Assembly: GCA_965178125.1 (NCBI GenBank)
Contig: OZ237744.1
Span: forward strand, 930,001 to 994,000
Direction: 5' to 3'
DNA from: Bilabrum cf. latius
Lineage: Eukaryota > Bigyra: Bicosoecida > Bigyra > Bicosoecida
DNA length: 64,000 nucleotides
In this document: piece after piece, positions 12,701 through 27,092 of the stretch
How positions within the stretch are numbered: the stretch's first letter is position 1
Layout of the letters: each line of letters begins with the position of its first letter
Notes under the pieces: model-generated
What the model saw: the letters and a program-made list of their open reading frames with translations, nothing else
What the model was told of the DNA's origin: nothing
The model's database searches: none
Position numbers and translations under genes: made by a program

Positions 12701-15700
12701 AGCTTGAAGCTGTCTTCACAGTCCATGAGCGGCACGGCCCCGACAGATCGGCCCGTGAACGACAGCCGGATAGACCTCTCATCATCAGGCCAACCCTTGT
12801 AGCTGTTGATCTGCCGAACCAGCCCTTGGTGGGCATCACCGGCGCCCCCGGCCGCTGATTCAGCCCCTCGCTTCACCGCAGCCTCATGCTCGGCCTCTTG
12901 CTTGGCGATTGCTTCGTCTCTAGCCGTCTTGGCCTCCGTGTACTCCAGGTGGTACTCGACCAGTCCTGCTGCCTGCTCGGGGGTAATGATGCCCGACATT
13001 GCCATCTCCTGCACCGTTTCGAATGGCAGCAGAGTCACATCGTCCGACTGGATGAGCATCTGCAGCGTCTCTGACACTTGTGCCGATGGGGTGGGCAGTG
13101 CTGGCAGCTGCGAAGTCGACCCGGTGGCCCCCAGAGCGACCCAATTCGTTGGGTCGCGCTCCTCATACCCGAAGCCCTCCACTGGATGAGCATCCTGCAA
13201 GCCTCTCAGGCTGCTGTCGATCATGGGATGGCCGCCTGCAGCACCCCGGACTGACTGGGGCCCGAACAGCTTGTCTGGCCTCTCTCTCGCCTGCCGGTCC
13301 ATGGCCAACGCGCGGCCCATGGAGCGCAGCGAAGGCAGCGAGAACCTCTCGAAGTGGAAGGTCAGCACCATGCGGCGGAGGAACGGGGCGGACAGAACCG
13401 CCCTGGTCACGCGCCTGGACATATCGAGAAGAGAGGCTGGCATTACCTGCGTGACCATGGACTGTCCATCGGCCAGCATCACCGATAAGCACGGGCTCAG
13501 CACAGTACTCTTACCTGCTCCCATAAGAAGCTGCTTGCAGGCGTTCGCAACTCGCTCCTTCCTCGCCGGGTCAGTAGGGTCCAACAGGGCTACCTCGACT
13601 GATTCCTTGAACTCCTGGATGGTCTGAACCTGTCGGCCGCGAAGCACGAATCCAGTGGCAAACTCAAAGGCAAGGAACCTGGGGTCGTAGTGGAACCTTC
13701 GGAAATCGTCGTCGCCAGTGGCTGCGCCACTGTCCTCGACAGGGAACATGTACCTTCGGGAGGCAGACATCATGTCGCTCAGTGCCTTACCAGTGGCCTC
13801 CAGCACAGATCCAGCCGCACCGAGCGTGTCAAGCGAGTGACCTGCCGCGGTCAAGACAGCAAAAGGATCCCTGGCACCGGGCTTGGGCGCCCATGTGTGG
13901 CGAGCAATGCGCTTGCCATCCACCACGCAGCCGTCCAGCAGCGAAACCACGGACTCGACGTGTTTCATCGTGGCCGTACTCCCTGCTGCTACAGGCCCGC
14001 TGGCTGCGAGCTCTGCCCAGCGCTCCAAGGCCATCGTGTCCAGAGCAAGGCATGCCTGCTGGGTCGCGGCAGCAACAGCGGCCGGCCCTGAGGCTCCTGC
14101 CATGGCAACATCTGGCGACTGCGCAAGGATGGCATCAGCCAGCTGAATCTACGCGCTGCCCCAAGCTCTTAGCGCCAGCACTGCCGCCTGCGGGTTGAAT
14201 TCGCAGTCCTCGAGCACTCGACGGACGGTCACGCTGCTCGGGGTTCGGGGCGCGGACGAGGCCGAGGCAGGGGATCCTGACCGCATTGCCTCTAGAAGCA
14301 GCGAGGCAGAATATCGCTCCTTGATCGCAGTCGCCAGCGCTCGCTCAATTTCCTTGCGGACGGACCTGGCCTGAGCGATGCTACGCGATGCCTGTGTCGA
14401 CCGCAGTGATCTCATGACGATGGCGCTCACCGCTTCGAGGGCCGACCGGCACGATGGCAAGGACAGCGATGGGTTGAGGCGCTGGAGCGCCCGATCGCCG
14501 CGCACAGACACAACCGCTCCGACTGCATACACGAACTCGGTGCGATCTCTCTCACCCCCGATCCTGTACATGGCATTCACATCGGCAGCAGTCGTAGTGG
14601 GTGCCCTCTTCTCATCGTTGAACATGCAGCACGCGTCGGCGATGGCTGCGCTGATGGCTGCCTGGTCGTCCTCTCGGACGGCAACAATCTCTTTCTCAAG
14701 CTCCACAAGGGCACGCCAAGTCGCAGCAATGGTGTCAGCATGAGCCAGCCAGCCGGCAGCGGGCATGGACTTGGAGTCGAGGAGAGGACCGACAGTGCTT
14801 GCCACGTCTACTGCGCCCAGCGCAAGCTCGATGGCCTCACCCTGAGCACCCTCGTCATCTGCACCAGACGCAGAACCAGCGGGACGCTCTTCAGAAGTAC
14901 CAGCTTTGCGTTTCTTTGCCGCATCCAGTCGAAGCTGGAGCAGCTTCTTCAGAGACTCCTTGCCAAGGGGCTCGGTCGCAGATTTCAGGGCCTCGGTGGG
15001 ACCACCATGCAGCAGCCGCAACAGCTTGCGGGTCGCGCCGTCTGCCGACTTTGAAGACTTCTGCGTGTCCTCCATGAGCCTCGCAAGCATCTCCCTGCCA
15101 ACAGCCGACTCCGCCTCGGCTGCACCGTTGATGTCAAACGGAAGCTTGTCTGACCAGGCTCCGTTCGGGTGTGCCGGGCTGCCCGGAGCAGCAACATTCA
15201 GCATGTAGCCGCCCTCAGGCGCAGACTCGCGGGCATCCATTGCACCCATAAGTACGTTGTTATTATACGTGTCCGCCCCGTTGCCGGACAAGACTCTCCG
15301 GCGCAAGAGCTCAAAGGGCTCTTCCGCATCGCTGCTAATCGCTGAGCTACCCGGCTACGGGAGGCGCGCCTCCCTGGAATCGCAGAGAGTGTCTAGCCTG
15401 GGCTGCGGGGGCCTCGGCTGGTCAGCAATGACGTCAACCATGCGAACGCGCTGGTTCAAAGTCGGCGTGTTCTGCGTCTCGAAATCGGCCGGTGGTCTGT
15501 TCAGGTGGTGCATTCGCAACGCACGGTCGATGGTAATCTGCACCACGCGGTCTAGGGCAGCCCAGTAGGACAGGGACCACTATCCCTCGGTAAATGTGAA
15601 CTGGCTAGTCTGACATCCCGTCCGCAAATGCACGGCCTGCTGCAGCAGAACCTGACACCGAGCCAGCGCGTCCAGCAGCGTGCCAGCCGGAGGGCCAAAT

Positions 15701-18700
15701 TGGTCGCTAAACGATCCGACGTCATCGCGAGGTAGGGCCATAGTTTGTCCCTCGTGCACGTTAGGCTGCAGCGTGAAGCCCTGCACGCCATACCTCGAGA
15801 ATCTCCACTCGTGCATGAGCTCCCGTTTAGGCACGCAGCGACCAGCGGCTACAGCTTCATCTAGGTCTTTGTCTACAAGCCTCATAATGGTTTCGCAAGT
15901 CAGCATCACGTTGGCCATGCTGCCACCAGTGCGCGCTGCAAAGCAGCTGGACTGGATGAAATGCCTCCGGTATGACTTTGGCAGCCAGAATGGCACGTCC
16001 AGCCCATCTGGTTTGCCGCCCGTCGGTTTGCAACCGAGGCCTTTCAGGTGAAGCAATCCCAAAAGATTGAACCACACCGGGATGATCTGACCTGCGTTGA
16101 TGGTAACAGTCTCTGGCGAGGAAGCAATCAAGCCATTCACCATGCCTACACTCTGCTTGCAGGTGTTCTGGAAGAAACTGTTGGTGAATTGGTAGGTTGC
16201 GTGGTGTCTGACCTCAGCCTCGGTGTCGTACGACCTGTGCATCCCAGCCTCTGACGATCTCCGGTTATGGCGATGCCTATCGACTGCACCGTGCCACTGG
16301 AAGTGAGACCCCCGCAAGCTTTGGTCTAGCATCTGCCCACCGTTCTGCCACACATCAGGACTAACCTCGAACTCAACAATTGGCTGCACTCGCCCAGCCG
16401 CCGGCATATCCGGACGGCTGCGCATGGTGTCGCTGGATGACTCATGGCAGTAGGTGCTGTACTGCTCTACCGCAGACGCGTTCTGCAGGAACGTCTGGGC
16501 TACCACTTCGTGAGACACGAGGTCAGACTGCGACTCTGCAAGCGCTTGCCCGCTCCAAGCATTCACCGCGTTGGCCTCTTGCACATTCTTTGCGGACAGT
16601 CTCAGGTGCCGCAGCAAACGGACCGAGCTGCCCGGCGACCACACGTGCTTGTCGGCATGCACAATGTCAGGGTGCTCCCTGAAGCCCTGCACCGTGTATT
16701 TGGCCGGTGCAGCTGCCAGAGCTGCTGCACTAGCACTGCCTCCAGGTCCTGCAGCGGCACCACCTACCGCTGCTTCAGGGCTAGCAGCGCCATCATCAGC
16801 GAGGGAGATTGAGCGGATAGTCCCAGTGGGCGCAGCTTGTAGGCCTTGCTGTGGGACGTCCGTCTCGTATCGTCGCATGCATGCGTGAGCCGGAGCAAAA
16901 CCGCTCATTACCACACTAAAGTTGCAGCTGGCGATGGTCGTCCTCCAGTCCTAATACTGGGCCTTTTTGGTATCGCAGCGAACTACCACATAGAGCCGAT
17001 CGCCGGGCAGCTCGAAGTTGAGGCTGCGATCCATTAGCAAGGTGGGCTTGCCATGCAGAGACCTTGCGTTCACAGATGCAGCCGTGACAGGAAGCCGGAG
17101 GTCTTTGTCGTAGTACATAGCGATGGAAACCTGCTTCTACGACGCGGTATTTGCTCGCACATAGCAACTATCGCAGCCCGGCAGCACCATCTCCACGACC
17201 GTCTCAAAGCGCTCCCCAGGGATAGTCGTGCTGCTTGCGAAGTAGCCAGATGTAAAGGAGCATTGGACAGGGATCAGCGGCGTGATGAATCTTGACGCAC
17301 CAGCTCGGGAGCTGGAAGCACCGGCACCGCTCGCGGCGAACGTGCCTGCGCTCTCGTCGTCTGCACCTGCGGGTGACGCACCGGACACGGCCTGCAAGAC
17401 CTTGGCGTCCTCCATCGACTTGAAGGCAATGAGCTCCTGCCCCAGTACACGTTCGCCGGAACCCGCGTCTGCAGCCTTGGACGCCTTCACGACGGCCGTC
17501 TTTCCGACCTCGGTAGCGTGCATCAGTGCCGCCACCAGCCTGCCCTGGTGCTGCGTCAGGAAAAAGTTCCGATGCATCTCGAGTTCATCTTCATGAGACG
17601 GCAACGCATGGGACTAGATTGCGTCAAAAGTATCATAGAGCGTTTTATGCAACTGCTGGAACCTTTGCTGAGCCACACCACCGTAGCTGTTGGCTGCAGG
17701 TGCGGTGATGAACTTGAACAAGTTGTGCTTCGGGTCGTCACCAGCCGCCACGCCAAACAGAAGCCTGGAAAGGTAAATCCAGATCTTCATCCTTACTGTC
17801 AGTGCGTCCGGATACATGTCAGAAGATACCGCTGCGTTGAACGCAATCTACATGAGCAAGGCCTTCTCCCGAGCCGAGCACACGTCGTCGATAGCACACG
17901 CTGGCAGGATACCGTGCGCTGCCCGTGTGTCCCGGGCGAAGAGGGCTTGTCTTAGTAGGAACAAAGAGGCTTCGGCCGAGGGGGTGAGCGGGAACGCAAG
18001 CGAGTCGTGCATGCCCAGGAGGTGGTACCTCTTGTCGACCTGCGGTGCGCGGGCTAGGGCACCGAGGTCCGGCTACCTTGCAGTCAAGAACGGGCACTCC
18101 ACAACCTGCAGCCAATTGTCAGTTGTGTTAGGCACCAGCACGCTCAACTTGCCTTCCCTGTCCTCCAGCAGCAACGAATTAGGGTTCCATCGGGCCATGG
18201 CGCCCAGCTCGAACGGCCTTCGGTCACTCAGAAACCTGCCTGCCAGCTCTCTGCACTCCGCACGGAACGCACGCCTGGAGTGGTCCCCGCCGCTACCAGC
18301 GAGGATGGCGCCGGGCACGTCAGGCGTAACCGGCACAATATTGAAGCGCAATTCGAGGCCCGGCAGCTCCACGTGCGTTACTGCCACGTCATGGGACGGA
18401 ACGACGGCGTACCCCTCGCCCACCAATCCATCGCTGCCGTCGCAGTCCTGGAAGGCCGGCCTGGCGGAATCACCGTGAGACCAGAACAGCGTGTCACCCG
18501 CGCTCTGCACTCGCACGAACGCATCAAACATGCGCGCGACAGGCGAGCCAGCCCTAGAACGCATGGGGTTGACCAACTGGTCGCACATGATGGGTCGCAT
18601 CCGCTTCGCCGCTTCGTCCGCATCCGATGCGCGAGTCGGGTCAGTCTTGTCAGCGACAGATTCGGCACGCTTCATCATGAGCGTAGAGGAGGAGCCCCCG

Positions 18701-21700
18701 CGGGAACTGCCACCCTTACCGGACATAGCCTGGTCATCAAGCATGATCTTGGCTTTTCGCAGCTCGGCGTTTGCCTTTGCGTCCTGCTCGCGCAGCCAGA
18801 ACTCAACGAAGTCGGGCGCCTCGAAGCGCCGGATCTGAGCTTCCACCTCGGTGATCTGCACGGTCCCGAGCTCGCGCATGGCCGCGCCATCCGGGGGTAG
18901 CACCGCTGTATCGTTGCCTGTCTCCTGGCGCTGCAACTCCGCATCCCCGGCATCTGCGGTCTCGGCATCAGTGGCAGCGACTTCGAAGGCTGGGTCGCTC
19001 TTCAGCACGAGGGGGTCAGTCTCCCTCACACCAGCGTACGTGACTGGCCTGATCTCGATATAAAGCACGGTGGATTTCACAGATTGCGGCGGGGGAGATC
19101 CCGCCGTGGTGGTGTGGCGAGGGTACCCGACGAGCCGCACCCGCTTCGCGCGAGACGTAAAGTTCACGACGCCTCCTTCTTCCTGGAGGTCTCGCATCGC
19201 CGCCTCACCTTCACCGACTCGCGCTTCCTCGGCCTGCTCCATGATGCGCCAGATTGCGTAGTACCTTGTCAGCACAGCCGGGAGCACCCCCTCAAGCTCA
19301 TAGCAGGACACGAACGTCTCGCTCCCGATCAACCTGTGGATCTGCTCGTGCGGGCTCAGGCCTGGCATGAGCGCCGCCTCGCGGCTGGTGGCCAGCGACT
19401 CTCGCCGGATGACCGCATGGGCATAGCCAACCGCTCGATTGCGACCACTCGACACAAACTGGCTGTACATGTGCACACCACTTGTGAGACTGCTCATTTC
19501 TGCATACCTGAACTTGGTCAGGATGTCCCAAACTTTCCGGCGCTGCATCAGCGCCGTGTCCATCTGGTCCTTCACCTCGAGACTGAACCGGCGGTCCGTC
19601 GCAAACATGAGCTTGCGCGACACGCGGCGGCCGCTCTCAGTCAGGATAAACATCTGCAGCTGCGACCTGTACCCTGCACCGCGGCCCCCGAGCACCTGGA
19701 TTTCTATCCAATGGCCCTGCAGCGTGTTGTCAGGAATTGCGTAAGGGAAGCCCCCGGTGTTGTAGGCGTTCACGTTGTAGAAGAGAAGCACTCTTCCCAG
19801 GACTGGCGGTGCTGCGCCCAGGTCCTCGTCGACGAGCTTGCCGCTGCTGACAAAAGCCCTCTCCTCCTCCTCAGCGGCAGCCATCGCCTCAGGAAGGCCG
19901 TCCGACATCCATGACGCCGTCCATAGGGACGGCTTGTACTGCGCATACCCCGGGTTGGCCGGCGGCAAGACAACCTCTGTGTCGATCCACTGCCCGAGAG
20001 GTTTGTCAAGGTTGACGAGCCTGCCCACCCAGCCGCACTGCTCGGGCTCATACCTCTGAGAGAAGCGCTGCCCTTGGAAGAACATCACGCCGCGCCAAGA
20101 GATTGGCGTGCCGTACTTGGTGACCGGCACGACGGCGGCTTCCTCCGCTGTGGATCCAAGGCCAGCGGTGGAGGCGATCTCCAGGCGCTTCTCGAGATCG
20201 TCGGGAAGCACGTCGTCCTGCAGATTCTGCCAGTTGGCCCGGTCTTGCTGGGATACTCCTCCCCGCTGGCGCAGGGATCTGCGGCCCATGGCACCGTCCA
20301 TTCCGGCGTTCACCTCCTCCTTGATGGGAAAGGGAAGCAGGGATGGGGGCTACAGTGCCTCCCGCGGCAGCTTGGTCATCGCAGAGAGCATCGTGTGGGA
20401 TCCGTGCATCGGTGCGGGGCCGTGCCAGCACTCGGCGAGGTACCTAGATCCTCCGAAGCGAACCTCGAACGTTGTCATATTGTCCGTTTCCGCCTTGATA
20501 CCTCCCAGCATAGTTGGCTGGGCCTGCTGAAAGCCGTTCAGAGTCTGAGCCATGTCGACCCACTCCTTCGAACCTGCAACATACGTAGGCACGCGCTGGA
20601 GAACGCTGTCGCCGATCTTCACCTCGGCCGACTGCAGAGAGACCTGGGTGGCTCCGGTCTGGTCCCTGAACAGCCCGGGCGTGCCCTGGGCGATCGCATC
20701 CGCTGCCGCACCAGCGACCGCCAGGGCCTCGTGCGCCCTGTCGGGGTCCTCGCGGATCAGCTTCTCCGCTGCCTCCTCGTCGTTGTTGGTCAGGGACAGG
20801 GCCGCCTCGCATAGAGTGTACGTGATTTCTGGGTCGTCGCCGTCGCTCGTCTTGGACTCTCCGGCACCAGCCCCGGCGCCAGACGCTGCTTCGCCGGCAC
20901 CTGCCACAGTGCTCACGCCCGGCCCCTTGATGGCCTGGAACACGCGGCTTGCGGCATGGGGACTCACCGGCGCCTCCACTACGATACGCACGCCGAAACG
21001 CTCCGAGCCGGTGACCATGGTCGGACTTGCCCTCAGGCGCACCACGCACCTGTCCGTGGGCACCACAAGCGGAGGGTTCGTGCCGACACCGGGGAAGCCC
21101 ATGTCACCCCCGGACCGTTGCTGCTGGTACCTGCCGGTGAGAGCAGAGTCATGGGACCTGTACCCCGTGACAGGTCCCCACACCGACGTGCATGCCTCGT
21201 CACGGAACACGTGGGCCACGTCTCCAGGGTACAGAGAGGTCCGCTCGTCGAAGCGAAGGATGAGGAAGGGCGCCCCTGGGCACCGAAGCACGTAGATGTA
21301 GTCGTCCCCAGGCAGGTACGGGTGCGGTGTCTCCACTACCACTTGGCAACGGAGCGCGGCGGTGTTGTCTGCGAGCCAAAGCGCCCCCGGCGTGGGCTGC
21401 TGGGCCAACACCGAAGCAGCGAGGCTCTCGCACAGCTGGGACCTCGCTGCCACCCCCGCGGTTCCGACGACCTGGCAGATGCGGTGTCTCAGCCGAGCCA
21501 AGGCCGCAAACGGAGCCGTGCCGCCGAGCCCTCGAAACCCGTAGTCGTATATGAGCATCATGGCAGCCGCGGGCTGGCCATCCGCGTCGCGACCGAACTC
21601 GATCTCAGAGCTCGCGTCGTATCCGCGCTGGCCCTGCTAGATGTTCCCGGTGATCCCCGACCTCTAGCCGCGTCCGTCACGGTTGCGCCTGCCCCTGGTG

Positions 21701-24700
21701 ACGGCGTTCTGGGCGCGCTGCGCGATCTGCTGCACCGCCTGGATCCTGGTGTTGTCGCCCACATAGGCGCCGAACCGGCTCCGAATGGATCCCACCGCGG
21801 TGACCACGGCTTGTGACACGCCCATGTTGACTCCAGGGTCGTCAAGGTGTTGCACCAGCATGGCGCCGTGCGCCCTTATCTCGGCAAGTTTGTCGGCATC
21901 TGCCGGAAGCAGCCCACCGCGAGTTGAGCTGCTGGCCATCTCTGCGTACATGGCGGCGTTGGCCCGCTCTTGGTGCTTCTGCAGGTCGAACTCGTCTTCA
22001 ATCTGCTGCAGAAGGTCCAGGTCGTTGGTGGTGCCATCGATGTCCCCGGCAGCGAGCTTGGCTTCGAGCGACAGCAGTGCCTCGCTGGGGTCGGCCGCGT
22101 CGTCTTCTCCTTCGAACTTTGACTCGCTCGACCCAGCACCAGAAGTGGCAGTCACCGCATTGCTTCCAGACTTGGCACCAACCCCGGCACTGGTAGACCG
22201 CTGGGATGCCTTGCGGAGCAGCTGCGTCTCGAGCAGCATCATCTTGCGGCGGGCCGCGCCCAGGGTCCACAACCGCAGCCTGGCCAGCTGCGCCCTGGCC
22301 TCATGCGTGTTGGTCCCGTCAGGATCCTCCGCGAGCCTCCAACCGAAGCGGCTCCTGGCACTGGCCTCCTTGGCAATCAGCACGAGGAAGCCCTCCACCC
22401 TAGAAAGCAGCTGCACGAAGAAGAGCAGGTTCTCCGTCATGGCATCGGCGGTCTCTGGCGTGGTCAGGCCCTCGACCTCATGGGCCAGCTCGAGCAGCGG
22501 CCCCACGATGCCAGCAGGAGCACGCCTCAGTTCGTTCATCAGCAGACCCTCCTTGGTTCCGAGGCACGAGCGCTCCTCCGAAGTAAGAAGTGGGGCGCGA
22601 CGGACCTCGTCCGAGCCACGCCCAACACCCGCCACGTCGGGTCCGCTCGGCGCACCGTCAGCGGCACGGCGGGCCAGCTCGTCGTACGCGTCGTCCTCGA
22701 TGGCCTCCACTTCGGCGTCGTTCTCATCCTCTGCGTTGCCGTAGATCTCGGCGTCGGGTCCAGTGAGCGCAACGCGGGCGTCGGCCACACGCTACCGCGC
22801 CTGGGCCTGCCGGCGCCTACGGACGGCAGGCGGCTCCGACAGGTTGGAGTCGAAGAACTCCCTTGGCTCGAAGAGGACCCTCTCAAGTAGGGCGCGGATC
22901 CCAGGCGAAGAGCACAGGGAGGAGGCGCCTCTACGGGCCATGAAGCGCAGCACCAGCGGGATGCGAAGGTAGGGTACGCACAGCGCCTGCAGCAGGTGCT
23001 CGCCGTCCTCGGGCGACAGCGCGCCTTCGAAGGACGGCATGTCCTACGAGCGAACCACGACGTCCTCGCTCTCTGTCCAGCGCCACGGGCCGACTGCTTC
23101 GTACCCACCAGGTCTCGCGCCGGCCATGGGGCCGCCGAATTCGCCGCCATCGCGAGCAGAGCCGCCCCTCCCGGCAAAATCCCGAGCAAGCTGGTCCATC
23201 TCCGCGTCCACCCAAGGACCTTCATTGCGGCGGTTCGCGGCCGACCGAGCCTCGGCCAGCAATGGGATCGGCGAGCGGAAGAGCCCCCAGCGGTATCCAA
23301 CGGAGCGGTCGGGAGTCACGCTGAGGTTGCCCGGCGTGGTGGCCATCCAGAGGACCATGCGATCGCTGATTCGAATGCGGGACGGGTCCCCGAAGTTCAT
23401 CAGCGGCATTACCTTGGACGTGGAGCTTGACCCCGCATCCCTGGCTCCGCCCAATGCAAACTGCAGCTGAGGAGTCGGCACAGTGCATCCCTGCAGCATG
23501 GTCATGAGCATTGGAATGTCTCGGAACTGACCTACCTCGGGGCTGGAGGTACGTGTCCAGTCACGGATGTTGCCGGCGATGACGCGCTCCATTGGCATGC
23601 AAGCGTCCAGGGGTCGCCCACTAGAGTTGCCCCGCAGTTCGATGCCACAGCGCGTCGGACGACCAGATCGTGGCTGCCGCAGCTTGCCTTCACCGGTAAC
23701 TGCCGGCATCTCCGCCTCAGGAATTGGGATGCCGGCACCCCCAGCCGTTCTCGGACGCAGGAACCAGTCCATGATGACAAACTCCGGGTCTGTGTTGTTG
23801 AGGATCCACCGCCCAGCCATGGGATGCCACCGGGGATGCGAGAACCACCTGCTGAGCGGCTCGGCACCGCCAGACATGAGAGCCGTATAGTACGCCTGCA
23901 CGCAAGGCCTGGCAGAGGCGGCACCTGGGTGCGTCAACAGGGTGCCGGCAGTGATGGACGCGACGCTCTCGAATCCAGGGCACGTCGACCGCAGGTCAAA
24001 GAAGAAGGCAGGTCCCTGCTCCTCCGGCCGCAGTGGGCCAGACATGATGTCTCCGCGCAGGGCCCTAGTCACCGCCAGTGTGCCCTCGGGGCCCTCCGCT
24101 CTGGTCATCGCGACGGCGTTCCAGCACGCCAGGCACACGGATGCCGCCGTGTACACCTGCGCGACCTCGGCAGGCCGGCTGCCCACCATGTACCGAGCCG
24201 TGACGTACATCTGCAGCAGCTCGAAAAGAGCGCCGAGCACCGCGCGCTGATCCGTGAGGCTCATCCGCTGCGGCTGCCAGGGGTCCAGGCGCGCGGCCCG
24301 GAGCGTGTACTCTGTTAGCTCCTTGTGCACACCACCAGATAGGCGCTGCCGCACGGCCTGCTCTCCCCCCCTGTGCCTCGCCCTCGAGTCCACGACCTCG
24401 TGCCAAGGGAACGGGCACGGCAGCCGCTCCAGGAAGAGCTCCTCGAACAGGGCCACCACATCTACGCCGACCGCCTCCTTTGCGACGCTGTTCCCTCGGG
24501 AAAAGATGCCCCGGCAGTGGGTTACCGCGCGCTCCAGGACGCCCCGCGCGTCATGAAAGTTGCCGGGAAACGCAGGTCGCCCATCGGGCATGCGAGCGGG
24601 CTGCGGCCCCTCCAGCAGGTTGGGGAAAGGCTCTGCGCCCGTGGAGGTGTCGTGTCCCTGGAAGATCGTGGTGTCTCGCAAGTCAGCAAGGTGGTCGAAG

Positions 24701-26941
24701 CCGTGGTACCCTAGGGGCTTGCTCTTCACAGGACCGGTGAGGTGGAGCTCCGGCTGCATCAGCCGCTTGGGCCGGTCCTTCCACCACTCCTCCGACTCGA
24801 ACTCGCGCGCCTCGTCCACTGTCAGATGCAGCGCGTCCTCTGCGTCCATGCGGCACGCGAAGCTCTTGACGACGTGCGTGAGCTCCCGCACGTTGGCGAG
24901 CGAGTGGTCGTCCAGCTAGCCCTTCTCCCTGAGCTTCATTGCGGCCCTGGCGGTACCGCGCACCGCGATCTCCAGGAGGCGCGCCTCGAACTCGGCAAGC
25001 CCCTTGGGCTTGGGCTTGGGTGCAGTCACCATGGCAGTGGGCCCGCTCTCCTCCTCGTCCTCCGAGTCCTCGAGAAAGCCGCGCGTGCCGACCTGGATGC
25101 GGCTCTTCGCCACCTTCGCCATCGCCTTCCTCTTCTGCATCGCCTTCTTCTGTACCTTCTTCGATGTCTTGGCAAACCGTTTGGCCGCCTTGGCGGCCTC
25201 CTTCTTTGCCAGTTTCTTGGCAGCTTTTGCGCCTAGTTTGCGCCCCGCCACGGCATCTGCCCCTCCCACAGCTCCGCCAGTCGCGTTGCCGGTGGCAGCA
25301 GCGGCTTCATCGGAGGCACCTGCAGCCGACCAGTCGCCTGTGACAGCGCCCGATTCCGAGCTCTCCTCACCAGAAGCCGCAGCCTCTTTCCCTGACTTGG
25401 ACGCAGTCATTTTGACGCCAGCAGCGGCAGCCGAGACTTCGTCACCTGCACCTGCACCTGCACCCGCAGCAGCCGCCTTGCCTCCGTGGCCTCCAGCCTT
25501 GCCTCCCGCAGCGGCTTCCTTCCCGCCCTCGCTGCTCTGCATCGCTTCGAGGGCCGCCGCGCCCTTACTCCCGAGCGACGTGCTAGAGCCCCCTTCGGCT
25601 GCGTCGACTGCTGCCTGCATGGCCGCCGCGTCGGCATCCGAGGGCTCCCCCTCGCCGTCCTACTTTGGGGCTGCCAGGGCGCCTTCCAGCCTACCTTGGA
25701 TGGCATCGTCCTCGCCGCCCGCGCCGCTGCCTCCGCCCCCGCCCCCACCCGACCCCGTGGCAGGCTGGTCGGCGGTATGCTGGATGGTAGTCCCGCGCTG
25801 CGCTACCTGCGTAAGGTCCGGGACAGGGGCCGGCTTCCCGTCGATGTCGTTCCAGAGCCACTCCAGCTGGCCCCTGGCCACCAGCAGGTACTGCGCACGA
25901 ATGCCCAGCATGAGTTTCTTGCGCTGCTCTGCGTTAAGGCCTCGGCGCTCTGCCACGTACCGAATGCCGTTCAGAACCGAGCGGTGGTTGTCTGAGCCGC
26001 TCCTCCTCGGCTTGCAGAACGCCGGCTGCTTATCTTTGTGCTTCTCGATGATGTCGTGAAGCCTACCCCCGGCGAGCTCCGGAACCTGCACATCAAAATA
26101 ATGCTTAGTTGAAGTTTGAAGCTGCTGCACTCTCGGGCTGAGCAGCAGGTTGATGAGTGTGCCGGGGTCGATCAGCCTTTCCCGAGGGACGGGGAAGACC
26201 ACGCCAAGCCTATACCGGTTCGTGAGCCTAGCACCACCCAGGGCCGGCTCCATGTACTGCAATGCGTCCTACGATGATGAGCAGAACGCGACTTCGAATT
26301 GGTCTTCTGACACCCTCTCGGCGAACATCACGTGGGTCGAAGATTGGCTGCGAGGAAGCTTGAGAACGGGCAGTATCTGGGGTATCACGGGCGCCAGGTG
26401 GCATCTCCAGCGAAACAACAAGAAGTGCTGCATCGTAAACAATCGATTGGTCCATAGTTCTCCTGCTCACGTCGCTACAGGCAGCATTAGGCATCCCCCG
26501 ACCGCGACCGCTTCGAACGCTTCTGAGATCCTGATGTTCGTTCTACCGATAGAGCCAGGACCACGCCACAGCTTGTGCATTAGTGTCTCGAGTGCGAGAC
26601 CGCTGTCCAACAGGTCAGCACATTCCTTCGCTACGGCACGAATGGGGTCCGTCAGCCAAGGCAACGTAGTTGCATCTGAATCGGCTACCTGCCGCACAAT
26701 TGGAGCGAGTGACTGGTACGTTTGAAGAGGAAACCCAAACTAAAGGCTGGTAGCTGCAAGGGAGGGGATAAATGCCTGTTGTGGGTGGAGGCAAATAGGT
26801 ATGGTGCTCGAATGGATCCTGATGGTGAGCCCCTAGCACTTGAGCCTTACCTACAACGCTAGCGTCTGCAAACTCCCCAACAAAAGGAGCTGTAACCCAG
26901 CATCTCTCATTTTCATCCAGTTGGATTTTCTTTCGATCCAT
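3766..26941 (-). CDS. Giant DUF3638/DUF3645 protein with C-terminal SPRY modules (~7,675 aa)
   Basis: Inferred exons are 26941-26851, 26753-26479 and 26427-3766 (TGA stop). The 97-nt first intron is well supported; the 51-nt second intron is a best guess that removes one TGA. Exon 3 is a single 22.7-kb frame with no TAA or TGA but at least 27 TAG codons, for example at 25660, 24916, 23044, 20350, 18073, 14149, 12040, 9910, 6940 and 5581. A P-loop, LLMGAGKSTV, lies near residue 4,420. LIDEIDVCMHPLKSELNYPVG, with an acidic Walker-B-like core, lies near 4,815. Both are typical of DUF3638 and DUF3645. SPRY-like modules lie at about 6,635-6,870, 6,875-7,270 (split by an Arg/Glu-rich insert) and 7,440-7,650. 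A Lys/Ala-rich basic tract is near 515-555, and acidic low-complexity linkers occur throughout. The family is widespread in fungi, oomycetes and plants, often auto-labelled ubiquitinyl hydrolase, with no firm biochemical role. Confidence 0.85.
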
Positions 26942-27092
26942 GACAAAAGCGGACCAAGGCAATAACTGTATCGCGGGAACCGCATCGGCGCTAAAGCAAA
27001 CTCTCCTACTCTTGACACATGCTGTTCTTGGCAACCAAGACCAGGTCCTCCGAGCGGCTGATCGAATCCATGCGATTCATATAATGATATAC

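Noticed and set aside
15300-15360. tRNA-like stretch on the minus strand (GTAGCTCAGCGATTAGC)
   Set aside because: It resembles a D-arm, but no acceptor stem pairs and it lies inside the conserved frame of the giant gene.
3766-26262. Array of about 20 separate minus-strand genes or a decayed pseudogene
   Set aside because: All breaks are TAG, the frame never shifts, conserved motifs cross the breaks, and no TAA or TGA occurs over 22 kb. One gene read with UAG = Gln explains everything.
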